This document shows, one piece after another, positions 1 to 6,251 of a stretch of 20,176 bases of DNA. Source of the stretch: a virus. Position 1 is the stretch's first letter, and every line of letters begins with the position of its first letter. The translations under genes and the position numbers were made by a program. Below the pieces are notes generated by a model. It saw nothing but the letters and a program-made list of their open reading frames with translations, did no database searches and was not told where the DNA came from. The stretch is from positions 1-20,176 of IMG/VR virus record IMGVR_UViG_3300022214_000023. The stretch is one strand, 5' to 3'.

Positions 1-190
1 CCAGGCCCGGGGTGCGCACGTTGCCGTGCGCGTACAGACCAGCAGCGGCACCGCCCGGCTTGCCACCCCAGTACGGATAGGTGACGTTGTGCTTGAGCAG
101 GCGGCCCATGTCGGCCATTGCGGGCCACATGGCGGCCGGAGCAGCCAGCGCGGCAGCCACGGCCAGGTGCGTCATGTTGATGCGTTTCAT
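1..190 (-). CDS. Exported small protein, partial (C-terminus beyond window)
   Basis: The frame opens with ATG at 190 and runs off the left edge, so only 63 codons are visible. An AGAAGGA ribosome binding site lies about 8 bases upstream. The protein begins MKRINMTHLAVAAALAAPAA, followed by MWPAMA. This is a short basic start, an alanine-rich hydrophobic stretch and a plausible signal peptidase site after AMA near residue 26. The visible mature part is rich in glycine, tyrosine and tryptophan (YPYWGGKPGGAAAG). It follows the coat gene after 66 bases that hold a strong hairpin, so it may be expressed at a different level from the coat. I do not recognise the family. Export is inferred from the leader only. 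Confidence 0.7.
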   Translation of the reverse strand, partial: MKRINMTHLAVAAALAAPAAMWPAMADMGRLLKHNVTYPYWGGKPGGAAAGLYAHGNVRTPGL

Positions 191-210
191 GTTTGCGTTT
201 CCTTCTAAAC

Positions 211-234
211 GGGGGCGCCAACCTGCGCGCCCCC
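211..234 (-). terminator. GC-rich stem-loop after the coat gene (terminator-like)
   Basis: Bases 211-218 (GGGGGCGC) and 227-234 (GCGCCCCC) form a perfect 8-bp stem with an 8-base loop, in the gap between the coat stop codon and the next gene. Only GTTTAG follows on the minus strand, with no proper T-tract, so an intrinsic terminator is uncertain. It may be a partial terminator or a stem that protects the 3' end of the coat mRNA. Confidence 0.45.
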
Positions 235-256
235 TTGGGTCATGGAATCAGCCGGC

Positions 257-1273
257 TTAGCCCTTGCGGACGTAGCCCAGCCCCAGCGCCTCGGTCTTGA
301 TGACCTCGAAGCCGTACACGTTCAGCCCGCGGACCAGCGTGCCAAAGGTGCTTTCGGCCTTGAGGCTGTCCATTTCGGTCATCTGCGCGGCGAACGTGAT
401 GGCCGACTTGTGGCCGAAGAGCACGTTGTAGGCGGTGAAGCCGCCGTCCGACGCCGTGGAAATGTTGTTCGACACGTACATCATGAAGCGGTCGATCATC
501 CCCAGGCGGCCATTGCGCAGGATCGAGGACTCGTCGCCCGCGAGGCTTGCGTTTTTCAGGTCGCTGTTCATGAGCAGGAAGCGCATCCACGGCGGGATCA
601 CCATCCAGCGCCCGCCTTCCGGCCAGTTCTGCTCGTCCGCAACCGTCGAGCACGCCGTGATGAACTCCACGACGTTCGCGGCGGTGAGCACGAACGGCGT
701 GCCCGTGGTGCCCAGGTTGAAGCTGGCGGACTTGCGGCCGGCAGTCAGGCCCTTGTTCGCGGCCGGTACATCGGCGACGACGGTGCCCAGGACTTGCGTG
801 TCGATCACGATCTTCATCTGCTCGCCGCCATCACCGGCCCAGTCGTCCATGAGGCTCAGGTCGGACTGGAACTTGTCGATGTCGTCGACCACGAAGGCAA
901 AATACTTCGCCTTGTCGATGAGGAGCTCGACGTTCGGGCTTTCCGGGCGCTGGTACTGCAGATTGGCGCCCTTCTGGTAGTCCCGGATCACGATCGTGGG
1001 CACGGTGCGGATGATCACCTTGTCGCCCATCTTCGAGATCTCGCCCTCGTAGTCGGTATTCGCGATTTCACCGAACACGGTGGCGTCGTAGAACTTCTCC
1101 ACGAGCTTCCCGGACCAGATTTCCGGGATGAAGGTGCCGCTGTACTGGGGATGGCCCGCGGCTGCTGGCACGCCGACGTAGAACCGGTACTCGCGCGGCG
1201 ACGCAAACAGCGCCAGGACGCTCGCAAGGAGCGTGGCTGCCATGCTCTTGGCTTTGTTGATGAAGGCTTTCAT
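257..1273 (-). CDS. Major capsid (coat) protein, P22-type HK97 fold
   Basis: This 338-residue protein is the likely main shell subunit. From about residue 44 the sequence (YSGTFIPEIWSGKLVEKFYD, then TDYEGEISKMGDKVIIRTVP and a segment containing KYFAFVVDDIDK) matches the pattern I know from P22-like phage coat proteins. That pattern includes the FIPEIWS start of the N-arm and the GDKV/IRTVPT strands. Length and position fit, since the gene directly follows a scaffold-like gene. ATG at 1273 has an AGGAGA ribosome binding site about 6 bases upstream. Oddly, the first 30 residues add a basic and hydrophobic leader (MKAFINKAKS, then MAATLLASVLALFAS) that I would not expect on a cytoplasmic coat protein. 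The ATG at residue 11 has no good ribosome binding site, so the longer start is preferred. Function is fairly sure; processing of the leader is unknown. Confidence 0.88.
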   Translation of the reverse strand: MKAFINKAKSMAATLLASVLALFASPREYRFYVGVPAAAGHPQYSGTFIPEIWSGKLVEKFYDATVFGEIANTDYEGEISKMGDKVIIRTVPTIVIRDYQKGANLQYQRPESPNVELLIDKAKYFAFVVDDIDKFQSDLSLMDDWAGDGGEQMKIVIDTQVLGTVVADVPAANKGLTAGRKSASFNLGTTGTPFVLTAANVVEFITACSTVADEQNWPEGGRWMVIPPWMRFLLMNSDLKNASLAGDESSILRNGRLGMIDRFMMYVSNNISTASDGGFTAYNVLFGHKSAITFAAQMTEMDSLKAESTFGTLVRGLNVYGFEVIKTEALGLGYVRKG

Positions 1274-1316
1274 GCGGTTTCTCCTGACCGCTTTCAAAGG
1301 CGCCGGACCGGTTCCT

Positions 1317-2249
1317 TTAACCGGAGATACGGCCATCCCTCTGGGCGGCGAAAATTTCTTGTTCGACCTCGCGCGCCTTCGCCTTGCCCTGCACCCCCTG
1401 GTATTTCGGAGAGAGATTCTTCTCCTTGTAAAACTGCGCGATCTCCGCCCTCGACCAGATCTTGCCTTTCGGCTGATCAATCGGCGGCTGACTGTCTCCG
1501 CCTTGCGGTGGATCCACGCGGGGAGTTCTGGGCTTGGGCGGCGCAGTGCGCGCCCCAATGTCCCGACCTTCCCTGAAAGCGTTGACGATTTCGACGATGG
1601 CATGACCCTGCCGGGCCGCCTCCGCGTTCTTGAGCAGAGTCCATCGCGTCCTGTTCGTCTCGGGGTCCATGCTCTGCAGCCAGTTGAGGAACTTCGGGTC
1701 GTCGTTGATGCTCGACCCATCGGTGGCGTCCCATCCGGGAATGCCGGCATCGAGCGTGGCGTAGTAGCTCGCCTCGTGCTGCCGCTCGAAATTTCCCAGC
1801 TTTTCGTTGACGGACTTCAAGCGAGCATCGATGGTGCCTTCGGCCACTTCGCGCGCGACCTTTGCCACAACGTCCAGCATCGGGCCCGCGAGGCTGCGTT
1901 CCTCATCGGTCACCGAAGTCAGTACGCCGGCTTCTACTTTGCGCTGCGCAGCGGCTTGCAGCTCCTCGAGTTGCTTCTTGAGTGCGTCGTTCTCGGACAT
2001 CAGGCGCGGCGTCTCCTTGTCGTACTTCGACTGCAGTACGCGCACGGAAGCGTTGAGCCTGCGGATTTCTCCGGTAAGTCTCTCGTTTTCGGCTTGCAGC
2101 GCAGCCGTGTCCGACGCCGCGACCGGCCCGGATGCTCCGGGTGTCGGTGGCTGGTCGACGGGCGGTTGCTGCCCACGCGCCGCGATTTCGCGCGACAACT
2201 CATGGGCCTTCTGGACGTTGCGTTGTGCCGCTTCAGGTAGTGGTGGCAT
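1317..2249 (-). CDS. Scaffold-like head assembly protein
   Basis: This is a 310-residue, highly charged protein encoded directly upstream of the coat gene, where tailed phages usually keep their scaffold. It has a proline-rich N-terminus (about residues 25-45). A long predicted coiled coil follows at about 48-105, with heptad-like leucines in ENERLTGEIRRLNASVRVLQ and LMSENDALKKQLEELQAAAQ. After that come an acidic helical middle, a second proline-rich linker near residue 240, and a basic C-terminal helix-rich end. A basic C-terminus is where P22 scaffold binds coat. The ATG at 2249 has GAGGAAG 5 bases upstream. Scaffolding is inferred from position, composition and coiled coil, not from a recognised signature. 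A minor head or internal protein is the alternative. Confidence 0.7.
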   Translation of the reverse strand: MPPLPEAAQRNVQKAHELSREIAARGQQPPVDQPPTPGASGPVAASDTAALQAENERLTGEIRRLNASVRVLQSKYDKETPRLMSENDALKKQLEELQAAAQRKVEAGVLTSVTDEERSLAGPMLDVVAKVAREVAEGTIDARLKSVNEKLGNFERQHEASYYATLDAGIPGWDATDGSSINDDPKFLNWLQSMDPETNRTRWTLLKNAEAARQGHAIVEIVNAFREGRDIGARTAPPKPRTPRVDPPQGGDSQPPIDQPKGKIWSRAEIAQFYKEKNLSPKYQGVQGKAKAREVEQEIFAAQRDGRISG

Positions 2250-2299
2250 TTCTTCCTCGAGCCGTTGGGTTGGGGTGTTCCGCTAAGGAGCCTTGGCCT

Positions 2300-2581
2300 T
2301 CACGGTGTTCGTTGCCCCACGGGCCCGGAGAGGGTGTCGCGCGGAGCAATTGCGGTCGCCTTGTTGACGCCATTTCCGTGATCGACGAATTCGGCAACCG
2401 CCTTGGCTGCCCCTTGCTGCATGCGCAGGACAACCGCATCCGCCGTCACACGTTTCGCCCGGTCGAGCTCCTGCACGGAGTGTTCGAGCCAGGCGAGGAC
2501 TTGCATGAAATCGGGATCCCCGCGAAGGCGCGCCAGCGCTTTCACGACGCGCGCATCGGGGGATTTGAGCCAGCCGCTCAT
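2300..2581 (-). CDS. Hypothetical helical protein, 93 residues
   Basis: The ATG at 2581 shares its A with the TGA stop of the preceding gene (TGATG), so it is probably translated by re-initiation. The same frame is open further upstream, but that stretch is arginine- and histidine-rich out-of-frame sequence, so the coupled ATG is chosen. The product is mainly alpha-helical and charged: an MSGWLKSPDA start, then helices around RVVKALARLR, QVLAWLEHSVQELDRAK and RMQQGAAKAVAEFVD. The C-terminus looks unstructured. I do not recognise it. Its place between a putative beta-rich virion protein and the scaffold suggests a small head-assembly or head-completion role, by context only. Confidence 0.65.
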   Translation of the reverse strand: MSGWLKSPDARVVKALARLRGDPDFMQVLAWLEHSVQELDRAKRVTADAVVLRMQQGAAKAVAEFVDHGNGVNKATAIAPRDTLSGPVGQRTP

Positions 2582-3201
2582 CAGTACAGATACGCGATCG
2601 GCCCGGCGTCGGCCACGATCGTGGCGGGCACCGCGATGGCGCCCGGGATCGTGCCGAAGGAGCCGGCGATCGTGCTGGCCCTGTTCAGGTAGGTGCTCGC
2701 CGCGATGCGGCGGGTCGTCGCCGTGACCCCGTTGCACTGGAGCACGATGTGGTACTTCTCGTCGCTGTCCAGGTCGAGTGGCCTGGTGAACGGGATCTGC
2801 TGGAAGGCATTCGCACCTGCCGACACGACTCCGGCCAGGGCCGAATGCGCAAGACGCACGCCGGTGGCGTTGTAGAGCGCCACGATGAGGTTGTCGGTGC
2901 CCACGGTCACGCCGTTCAGCACGCCGATGCCGGTCACCAGCTTGGTCCGCGGAACGTAAATCTCTGACACGTACAACGTGCCAGCGACGTGCACGGCACT
3001 CGTGCCGAGCGCGGCGTAGGCCACCGGACCGATGGGAATGTTGCTCATCAGGAACGGCGAGTGCGTGCGGTCGTCGGTGCGCTTGATCTTGCGCACAAAC
3101 AGGTTCTCGTAAAAAGCGTAGTGGAGCAGCCCGGCGCGCGCGAGATAGCGCTCCAGCTGGGCGTCGATCGGGCGAAGCGCGTTCAGGATGGCGGTTTTCA
3201 T
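2581..3201 (-). CDS. Beta-rich structural protein, probable virion component
   Basis: This 206-residue protein starts at ATG 3201 with AGGAG about 7 bases upstream. The first 50 residues are helical and basic. From about residue 60 it becomes a run of beta strands (LYVSEIYVPRTKLVTGIGVL, LIVALYNATGVRLAHS, FQQIPFTRPLDLDSDEKYHI, VLQCNGVTAT). That alternation, with D/G turns and a final PGAIAVPATIVADAGPIAYL strand set, is typical of a jelly-roll-like sandwich seen in phage and exopolysaccharide-binding modules. It lies between the promoter at 3637-3665 and the scaffold and coat genes. A head-decoration or minor virion role is likely but inferred. Confidence 0.72.
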   Translation of the reverse strand: MKTAILNALRPIDAQLERYLARAGLLHYAFYENLFVRKIKRTDDRTHSPFLMSNIPIGPVAYAALGTSAVHVAGTLYVSEIYVPRTKLVTGIGVLNGVTVGTDNLIVALYNATGVRLAHSALAGVVSAGANAFQQIPFTRPLDLDSDEKYHIVLQCNGVTATTRRIAASTYLNRASTIAGSFGTIPGAIAVPATIVADAGPIAYLY

Positions 3202-3232
3202 TGCTGTTCTCCTTCTCAGTGTCGTTGACGGA

Positions 3233-3601
3233 TCACTGCACCAACTCCAGCGACGCGGAGTACGTAATCGAGTCCCCGTTCGCATGGGCAAAATTCACTT
3301 CGATCAGCGGTGGCATGACGTCATTCGCGACCAGGTTCGCCGCGGCGGTGAGGGCCGGGCCGACTTTCAGGACCGTGGTGGCCACACCGGTGAGGGCCAC
3401 GCTGGCGAGGACGTCGGACTTCTTTCCCGACACCCGATCCACGGCCCGGATCGTGGCAACGACACTTGGCGCCGTCACGATGCCGGTCACGTCGATGACG
3501 AGTCGACCATATTTCCCGTGCGGGTTGCGAATTTGGGCCGCCCATGACGCCGTGCGCGCCAAGGACTCCGCCACTTTAACTGTATCGTTCAGATTGCTCA
3601 C
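3233..3601 (-). CDS. Small beta-rich virion-type protein
   Basis: This 122-residue protein begins with GTG at 3601, with AAGGGGA about 4 bases upstream. It is the first gene after the promoter at 3637-3665, and the predicted transcript would have a leader of about 30 bases. The product has strands near GRLVIDVTGIVTAPSVVATI and an ending IEVNFAHANGDSITYSASLE. That ending resembles a short phage protein often found near head genes whose C-terminus reads roughly VxHxDxDSITYS. Its function is not established. I infer a small head or accessory structural protein co-expressed with the coat. Confidence 0.72.
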   Translation of the reverse strand: MSNLNDTVKVAESLARTASWAAQIRNPHGKYGRLVIDVTGIVTAPSVVATIRAVDRVSGKKSDVLASVALTGVATTVLKVGPALTAAANLVANDVMPPLIEVNFAHANGDSITYSASLELVQ

Positions 3602-3636
3602 GGCGTCCCCTTATGATGGCTGGCCACGTGCGAGCG

Positions 3637-3665
3637 ATAATCCCCCACCCTATAGGGGTTGTCAA
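3637..3665 (-). promoter_or_regulatory. Sigma70-type promoter with palindrome in the spacer
   Basis: On the minus strand, TTGACA (3665-3660, a perfect -35) is followed after exactly 17 bases by GATTAT (3642-3637), which matches four of six -10 bases. The -35 overlaps the TGA of the 168-residue gene, and the start would fall near 3630, just before the GTG at 3601. Between the boxes, 3648-3657 is the perfect palindrome CCCTATAGGG, an operator-like site. It lies in a 60-base gap, one of the longest in the window. Confidence 0.68.
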
Positions 3666-4168
3666 ACGATCCGACCCAAGATCTTGAGTGCATCCTCGTC
3701 GCTGATCGGGCGTTTGGACAGCGGGTCGAGCTCGATTTCTGCGGCGGCCGTCAATAGTATGTGCACTTCGACGATCACGTCCCGCCTGGTCGAGACGTCC
3801 GCATTCGACCCAACGCCGAGCGGAATCTCGTCGAGAGTCAACGCTTCAAGATTCGCCGTGACGGCAGAACCAACCTCAGGGAAACCAATGACCGCTTGTT
3901 GGTGCGCCTCGATGCCGGAGTAAACGGATAGCGCCAATCCCAGCCCGATTACCGCTGGCGCCTCTATGTAGGTCGGCGCCGGCGGCTCCGGGATCGGGAT
4001 CGGTGGCTGGACGACAACTTCGGGCTCGCGCCGATTTGGGATGAACTCTGGTCGGTAGCCGCGCCCGCGGCGGTGCGGGCGCCCGATCGGGGTTTCCTGC
4101 TCGACCGCGGGCCCCTGCTGGTAAGCAGGAAGCGGCTGGAACGCCCCGACTTGGAAACCGCCGATCAT
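3662..4168 (-). CDS. Hypothetical protein with Pro/Arg-rich N-terminus, 168 residues
   Basis: The ATG at 4168 overlaps the methyltransferase stop as ATGA, so translation is probably coupled. Residues 1-75 are low complexity: glutamine- and proline-rich, then arginine-rich (GRPHRRGRGYRPEF) and proline-rich again (VVVQPPIPIPEPPAPTYIEA). Residues 76-168 look folded and beta-rich, with an acidic helical end (ISDEDALKILGRIV). I do not recognise it. A disordered linker followed by a compact domain would suit a small virion or adaptor protein. It is the last gene before the internal promoter, whose -35 box includes its stop codon. Confidence 0.65.
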   Translation of the reverse strand: MIGGFQVGAFQPLPAYQQGPAVEQETPIGRPHRRGRGYRPEFIPNRREPEVVVQPPIPIPEPPAPTYIEAPAVIGLGLALSVYSGIEAHQQAVIGFPEVGSAVTANLEALTLDEIPLGVGSNADVSTRRDVIVEVHILLTAAAEIELDPLSKRPISDEDALKILGRIV

Positions 4169-4746
4169 TTGCCCTTCTTGGCCTCGATCTTGGTGAAGGT
4201 GGCGATCGTGTCCTGCGCCGCCTCCTTGTTGAACTTGAGCGCCTCCTGCTGGTACTCAGGGTTGCGCTGCTGGATTTCAGGGTGCAGGTTGTAGCCCCAG
4301 CCCACGGCGAAGTCGCACTCGTACTTGTCGTTGTGCGGCGCGTTCGCCGCGCGCCACGGCTTGGACAGGTAGTAGAACCAGAACTCGCTGACCGGCGGCC
4401 ATTGGTGCGTGAGATCACCGTACGCGCGCCCGCTCGCCCAGTGCGGCACGATCACCAAGCACTTCCCGTCAGGGATGAGCACGCGGTAGAGCTCGTTCAC
4501 GAAGTGAATGCGCTGCTCGCCGGTCAGGTGCTCGATGAAATGCGAGCAATGCGCCTCCTCCACCGACCCGTTCTTCCACGGCCAGGGCTTGGTCAGATCG
4601 ACGATGTGCTTCTGCCCGAAGTCCCGAGCGTCCACGCCCTCGAATCCCTCACGCGGCGTTTTGCCGCAGCCGAAGTCCAGCTTCAACAGCTTGTGGGTCT
4701 TGACTACCTTCTTCTTCTTCAACGTCCGTCGTTGCTTCCGATTCAT
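4165..4746 (-). CDS. Class I SAM-dependent methyltransferase
   Basis: This 193-residue protein starts at ATG 4746 with AGGAGG 8 bases upstream. After a very basic start (MNRKQRRTLKKKK), motif I reads LDFGCGKT at residues 23-30, the SAM-binding glycine loop. An acidic residue in GVDARD closes the next strand. The segments CSHFIEHLTGEQRIHFVNEL and YRVLIPDGKCLVIVPH match motifs IV-VI of the methyltransferase type 11 group, which often acts on small molecules, sugars or lipids. No (D/N)PPY DNA-methylase motif is visible, so a DNA methyltransferase role is unlikely. It follows a glycosyltransferase-like gene by 20 bases, and the two may modify the same glycan or surface target. The substrate is unknown. 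Confidence 0.85.
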   Translation of the reverse strand: MNRKQRRTLKKKKVVKTHKLLKLDFGCGKTPREGFEGVDARDFGQKHIVDLTKPWPWKNGSVEEAHCSHFIEHLTGEQRIHFVNELYRVLIPDGKCLVIVPHWASGRAYGDLTHQWPPVSEFWFYYLSKPWRAANAPHNDKYECDFAVGWGYNLHPEIQQRNPEYQQEALKFNKEAAQDTIATFTKIEAKKGK

Positions 4747-4766
4747 TGCGTTCTCCTCCTGCGTTG

Positions 4767-5501
4767 TTAATACATCTTGTCGGGCGGGCCGTACTCGCCT
4801 TTCCAGTCGTAGTGCCCGACCCTCACGGAGCAATCGACAGCACAGCGATAGCCGTACTTTCGCGCATCGCTCCAGAAATAGAGATCCTGCGTGGCCACGC
4901 CACCGTGACGCTGCGTCACGAACCATGGTTTGCGCAATCTCCCGTCCTTGAACATCTTCATTCGGAACAGGCTGAACCCCATGCCGGTGCCGCAACATTC
5001 CTGCAGCCCGCCGGTCGGGATCTGAGGCATGTAGTTCTGCGGGATCTTCGGATCACCCCAGATCTGCGCTACGCCCTGCGGTCCTTTGGTGAAGTACAGG
5101 CCGCCGATGCAGGCGAATTCCGGGTGCGCCTCCATTTGCGCGATCAAGTTGATGAGGCCGTCCGGCGGCGGGGCGTTGTCGTGCTCGAGAGTAAGCATGA
5201 ATTCCCAGTTTTTCAGCTCCGGGTGTGCGAGCACTGCCTCTACCGCGCTTGAATATGCGATCCCTACCTCCTCGCCCAACGTGACGATCTTAGCCACGCC
5301 GTTGTTCGGGGCAAACGCGAGATTCCAGTACGACAGCATCACCTTCGCCGGGATCGCCTCGCTCATCGGGACGACGACTACAACACGCTGCCTCTTCCAC
5401 GATGCGCCCTTGATCAGGCGGGATCGTGTCGCGGCGAGATTGGCGGAATGCTCACCGCCGAAGTCCTGCATGATGATTTGCGGTTTATTTTCCTTATCCA
5501 T
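4767..5501 (-). CDS. Glycosyltransferase-like protein, GT-A type
   Basis: This 244-residue protein starts at ATG 5501 with a run of GGAGGAGGAGG upstream. The start lies 8 bases inside the preceding gene. The N-terminal half has a nucleotide-sugar type core: strand RVVVVVPMSEAIPAKV, a NGVAKIVTLGEEVG segment, SSAVEAVLAHPELKNWEFML, then a DxD-like LEHDNAPPPD at about 104-113. The second half contains CIGGLYFTKG, ECCGTGMGFSLFRMKMFK and a late RHGGVATQDLYFWSDARKYG. The G-T-G-F and TQD/W features are common in family 2-like phage glycosyltransferases. It could glycosylate a virion protein, DNA or host surface polymer. Pairing with the methyltransferase suggests one pathway, but the substrate is not shown. 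Confidence 0.78.
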   Translation of the reverse strand: MDKENKPQIIMQDFGGEHSANLAATRSRLIKGASWKRQRVVVVVPMSEAIPAKVMLSYWNLAFAPNNGVAKIVTLGEEVGIAYSSAVEAVLAHPELKNWEFMLTLEHDNAPPPDGLINLIAQMEAHPEFACIGGLYFTKGPQGVAQIWGDPKIPQNYMPQIPTGGLQECCGTGMGFSLFRMKMFKDGRLRKPWFVTQRHGGVATQDLYFWSDARKYGYRCAVDCSVRVGHYDWKGEYGPPDKMY

Positions 5502-5694
5502 CCTCCTCCTCCTGCTGTTCGGTCATTGTCGGCGGAGAGCGCTGCGGATCTTTCAGTGCTGCCGCATCCAGGTTGTAGACAGGGCCAAAGGCGACCGCCT
5601 GGCGTATGGCAATTTCAATGCTCACTCGTGCCCTGTAGAGTTTTGCCGTGCCAGTCGCGATTAAGTCACCACCCACCACCAGCTTGCGACTCAC
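5494..5694 (-). CDS. Small hypothetical protein, 66 residues
   Basis: The GTG at 5694 overlaps the preceding TGA as GTGA and is chosen as the start. The frame is open further upstream, but there it lies antisense-like inside the 159-residue gene. The product has a beta-rich middle (LIATGTAKLYRARVSIEIAI), a short loop (FGPVYNLDAAALK) and a very acidic end (TEQQEEEDG). That acidic end is encoded by the GAGGAGGAGG stretch that also acts as ribosome binding site for the glycosyltransferase-like gene, so the tail may partly reflect that constraint. No family is recognised. Confidence 0.58.
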   Translation of the reverse strand: MSRKLVVGGDLIATGTAKLYRARVSIEIAIRQAVAFGPVYNLDAAALKDPQRSPPTMTEQQEEEDG

Positions 5695-6170
5695 TTGAGC
5701 GCGACCACGATAGGCGTCTCTGCCCAAAGCCCGCTTACGCGATCGAACTTCAACGAATAACCTTCGCCTGGCTTCGCGCGAAGCGGGAGGAACACTCCCG
5801 CAAGCAAGCATTCGCTGGCGCTGCAATTGGTGTACTTCGTGACATTGAGGCGATTCGACCACGGCAATTTCAACATCACCCGATATGTCACTGCAATAAT
5901 TTCTGGGCACGCGGACTTCGTGTTCCAGCACGGCACCACATAGTTCAGGTAGCGCGCGTTGTAATCCTTGAACACGACCTTCTCTATGCGACGTGTTGGC
6001 AGATCGGACAGGACGCTCACCTGGGAACCAGCGGCTGGCGGGCCTTTCATGCGCAGCTCGATCTCAAGGTTTTGGCCAAACCAATTAGGGCTCGTCGGCT
6101 GAGACACGGGAACCTGAGCTCCCAGGCTCACCGGACATAGCGTAAGAAAAAGAAACAGTGCCCGCGTCAT
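5691..6170 (-). CDS. Exported protein, 159 residues, function unknown
   Basis: The ATG at 6170 has GGAGG about 5 bases upstream and overlaps the stop of a 24-codon mini-ORF (ATGA). The first 18 residues form a clear signal peptide (MTRALFLFLTLCPVSLGAQV) with likely cleavage after LGA. The mature protein is beta-rich and has four cysteines in two close pairs (CWNTKSAC and CSASEC), spaced as for disulfide bonds, which fits a periplasmic or extracellular protein. The end (SLKFDRVSGLWAETPIVVALK) is strand-rich. I do not recognise it. In a phage, such a protein could act at the cell surface, for example in superinfection exclusion or host-envelope interaction. That is inference from the leader and cysteines. 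Confidence 0.7.
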   Translation of the reverse strand: MTRALFLFLTLCPVSLGAQVPVSQPTSPNWFGQNLEIELRMKGPPAAGSQVSVLSDLPTRRIEKVVFKDYNARYLNYVVPCWNTKSACPEIIAVTYRVMLKLPWSNRLNVTKYTNCSASECLLAGVFLPLRAKPGEGYSLKFDRVSGLWAETPIVVALK

Positions 6171-6241
6171 TGACCCTCCAGTCTATAAAGATAGCGCGAG
6201 TGACCGCGCGAATCGACCTGCCGTTTCATGCTCTGAGCCAA
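6167..6241 (-). CDS. Possible 24-residue leader peptide (mini-ORF)
   Basis: TTG at 6241 has a perfect AGGAGG (6251-6246 region) 6 bases upstream, and the frame ends at TGA 6169-6167, overlapping the ATG of the exported-protein gene. The product would be small and basic (MAQSMKRQVD, then SRGHSRYLYRLEGQ). An in-frame ATG at 6229 lies 18 bases from the AGGAGG, so TTG fits better. Its role could be purely to couple ribosomes into the next gene. Confidence 0.42.
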   Translation of the reverse strand: MAQSMKRQVDSRGHSRYLYRLEGQ

Positions 6242-6251
6242 GCTAGACCTC

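Noticed and set aside
1296-1318. An imperfect hairpin (AAAGG/CCTTT plus inner CCG/CGG) between scaffold and coat.
   Set aside because: The stem is broken by internal loops and has no T-run, and it sits next to the coat ribosome binding site. Too weak to annotate.
242-1576. A plus-strand open frame of over 400 codons opposite coat and scaffold.
   Set aside because: It is an antisense shadow of the coat and scaffold genes, with no ribosome binding site and no recognisable fold.
3638-3657. A T7-like promoter on the plus strand (TAAT, 9 bases, TATAGGG, with the same spacing as T7).
   Set aside because: It points against all genes, the middle nine bases match poorly, no phage RNA polymerase is seen in the window, and the same bases are explained by the minus-strand -10 box and the palindrome.
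4165-4746. A DNA methyltransferase.
   Set aside because: Only the SAM-binding loop and small-molecule type motifs are visible; no (D/N)PP(Y/F) or PC motif is present.
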